A DNA stretch of 64,000 nt from positions 41,016,408-41,080,407 of the forward strand of contig CM070904.1 in NCBI GenBank assembly GCA_036417435.1, given 5' to 3'. Below the pieces are notes generated by a model. That model had not been told where the DNA came from. It did not search any database and worked only from the letters and a program-made list of their open reading frames with translations. Position numbers and translations under genes: made by a program. Positions within the stretch are counted from its first letter, which is position 1. Each line of letters opens with the position of its first letter. Of this stretch, positions 61,586 through 64,000 are shown one piece after another. Source of the DNA: Inia geoffrensis (Eukaryota > Chordata > Mammalia > Artiodactyla > Iniidae).

Positions 61586-64000
61586 AATGAAAGGGTGTTA
61601 ATAATCTTGAATAAAGGTGACAGGCCAGTGCACAGCTTAGCAGGCATATTCCTGATCCCTCAGTTTTTGAGAGGCTAGAAGTCCAAGATTTGGAGATATG
61701 ATTTAGGAGGCCTGAAATAAATGCCAGAGTAACAACCAGCACTGCTGCCACCCCAGACCAAGCATGAGAATCCTGAGAGAGGGGCCTGAGCTGAGAAGAA
61801 ATATATTAGTATTTATTTTGCATGAAATAATATCTTGTGCTGATTAGAGTAGAATGTTCAACCGGCATTTCCTTTGATGTATGTTTCTATATATGATTCA
61901 ATGTGTTTCAATTTGGGTAATTGATTTTAACTATATTTAATTTTCTTTCAATGGTACCCTCCATCCACACCCTTTCCTAACAGTGTATTTATTTAAGATC
62001 TATGGTTTTTATGCCCAATTTAAAAAAGCAATTTGTTTGCTTTCCATGGGGAATCACCACGGGATAAAGATACCAGCTCCAGACACTGCAAAGTATTTAT
62101 TTTCTGATTAAATAAAAGTGGAAAATGCTGCACACGTTATCTCTCTTATGGAAACTCATAATGCACATTGTCATAGAAAGGGTTCCAAGAAGAACACCTT
62201 TGAAGAAACCTACTTAATTGTGTTTCCTTGGGAGTTTCCTAAAATTGTTGGAGCATTGAACGCTTTATTTGTTATGTGCATACTGACACTTTGTAGAACA
62301 GTGTTCCCAGGGATGACATTTTGGGGATTGCTGGCATCTAACTTCCAGGGCTGACCAAGTTACCCAGTGCTTTGCAGTCATTTGGAGCAGGCCTGTTTTC
62401 TGTTCTGTTTTTTTGCAGTGTGATAATCCGAAGGCAGAACTGAACTGTTTTCTGTGAAAGATACTAGTCACACCCAAGCATTTGGGAGTAGGAAGGACAG
62501 AAGAAGGGTTTTGCATAGAGTGACCGTCCACCCTGATTTGCTCAGTAAACCCAGTTTATTCCATTGTCCTTCCGTAATCACACATCTCATCCCTTTTCAG
62601 TCTCCGAAGTGTCCTGGTTTGGACACGTAGTAATCTTCCCAAGCTCAGCCCCACCACATTAGTCACCATTTCTCTTCAACTCATTCTCTACTTTGGCAGC
62701 TAGTTCCCATCTCATCTTCCTCTTTGACCTTCCTCCACAACATGTTCAGCTCTCGCTGCTTCCCCTATGGCTGCTGTATTATGCAGAGTCACCTGCCAGC
62801 TTTGTGAAATCTGGGGGCCAGCTCTTTTCACCAGAAGGGAGGTTCTCAAAATTCTTGACATGGAATCTGGTTTCTCCCCACCTAAGAATTTCCATGTTTG
62901 TTGCTAAGAACCTTTTAGGGAAATAATCAGAACATTAAAACCAACAAGACGACCGTACATAAATTGGCCATGTAACATAGTCTCCAGCTGAGGTTCTGTG
63001 CTGTCCATACCCATCATGGTGTCCACTCTAGGCCCTGCCCTTTCTCATGGCGCTTGCAGGTTCAAGTCTGCTCCATCCACAGGAGCCTCCTGATTCTTCA
63101 CTTGGGTCTTCTGGTCAGTCGACTCCCTTTCTCTACCGGTCCTGGTACCTTTCTCTGCATTGCAGGTGGAGCCTGCTCTGACTATGTTACCTTAATTGAC
63201 TACTTCCTCATTTCTTCCCCTACTTCTCCTATTTCTGTGTAGTTATTACTACACAGCTTTACACTTAATTGTGCAACTGTACATTTTAATTTGAGCTTCT
63301 TTCCTGTAATACATACTTCTCGAAAATAGAGACTGTCTTAATGATTCTAAATTGCCTGCCTTGCCTCGCATATGATAAGGCTCAAATGAATCAGGGAGTT
63401 TCAACTATAGAAGGTGTTTTAGACATCATCTCATTCAGCTCTTAAACATTTCCAGCAACTTGCATGAGGTCATCTATGTGTGGAAGGTCAATCCAGGTTG
63501 CCAGGAAAATTTGTTGATTCATGAGAGGGGAGTAGCCCACAATTAAGACTGTGAAGGTCTGGATGGTTGAAGCCTTGTTCTGGCTTTGACTGACTAGGGA
63601 ATTTGCCCTTTTTTGTGTCTTCAGTATTTCCCGTCATCAATAGCATGGAGTGTTTTCATGAAATCTGAAGGCTCGAGGTGAGGGTTACATGAGACAGTGT
63701 CCATGTCATATGTTATTCAGAATCTGAGACATATCAGGCATTTAATATATTACAGTTCATATCAATTGTTGTATTACCAGTTTCCAATTCTTCTCTGTTT
63801 AAATTGCTTAAAGAACTGGAGCAAGTTGCCTGAGTTGGGGCAGCATATGATGAGGCATCAACATCAGAACATCTGCTCCCAGCCATCTCCAAGGAGGGTG
63901 AGGAGTGTGGGGTTGCCATGGTGACAAAGATTCTGCCAGACCCTCCTGCAGCAAAGGAGCTTGCTCTTTTTCTGAACCCATTGACTTTGACGACACTTGG
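61586..64000. other. Intronic sequence to the window end
   Basis: No exon of the host gene recognised. 62517-62645 may be a hAT fossil (GAGTGACCGTCCACCCTGAT and GTCCTGGTTTGGACACGTAG). 62690-63250 has some L2-like phrasing. Open frames near 63697-63996 on both strands lack signatures. Confidence 0.35.

Overview
This is a mammalian nuclear window, very probably from a cetacean. Nearly all of it is intron and fossil repeats. The best organism marker is the repeated tRNA-derived SINE of the CHR type found in whales, hippos and ruminants. It appears as young copies with long A tails and target-site duplications (7563-7766, 17482-17692, 20361-20566, 32107-32303, 39815-40005, 59258-59462) and as longer, older copies (8694-9048, 23141-23480, 42748-43081, 47998-48361, 55883-56243). 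A cetartiodactyl-type mariner MITE at 7133-7215 and young LINE-1 elements agree with this. Nothing is bacterial: there are no operons, CRISPR arrays, or true tRNA or rRNA genes.

The only convincing protein-coding sequence is two exons on the + strand, 30537-30692 and 44175-44372. Both have good AG/GT splice sites, both are flanked by phase-1 introns, and together they read without a stop through cysteine-rich thrombospondin type 1 repeats. The joined sequence matches the THSD7 family, most likely THSD7A, a large membrane protein of endothelium and podocytes (THSD7B is the alternative). The whole window is then probably intron of this gene: more than 30 kb upstream, about 13.5 kb between the exons and almost 20 kb downstream. 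No other exon of the gene was recognised.

Layout: 423-4105, tandem duplication and an old + strand L1; 4106-7130, mostly unique with L2 pieces; 7133-9061, mariner MITE and SINEs around a decayed polypyrimidine-rich stretch; 9335-10510, an L2 fossil split by an LTR-like element and a MIR; 10855-11330, antisense MaLR LTR; 11737-17213, unique with a strong G-quadruplex motif; 17214-20566, MER5A, a hAT fossil split by a SINE, MIRs and another SINE; 23141-24225, antisense SINE and L1 3' end; 24226-28190, unique AT-rich DNA that may hold conserved regulatory elements; 30537-30692, exon; 30939-31151, an unclassified palindromic MITE-like element; 31400-35057, a long L1 interrupted by a SINE; 35186-36345, AT microsatellites and old L1; 37035-37512, MaLR LTR; 39768-43081, SINEs and antisense L1; 44175-44372, exon; 46230-47110, ERV solo LTR; 48955-50329, a nested L1 composite that looks like a twin-primed, inverted insertion later hit by a second L1; 50330-64000, unique intron with scattered MER5A, L2, MIR and SINE copies.

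I found no convincing new gene system. The best leads are the palindromic element beside the first exon, the nested twin-primed L1, and several nested repeats whose order of insertion can be read directly.
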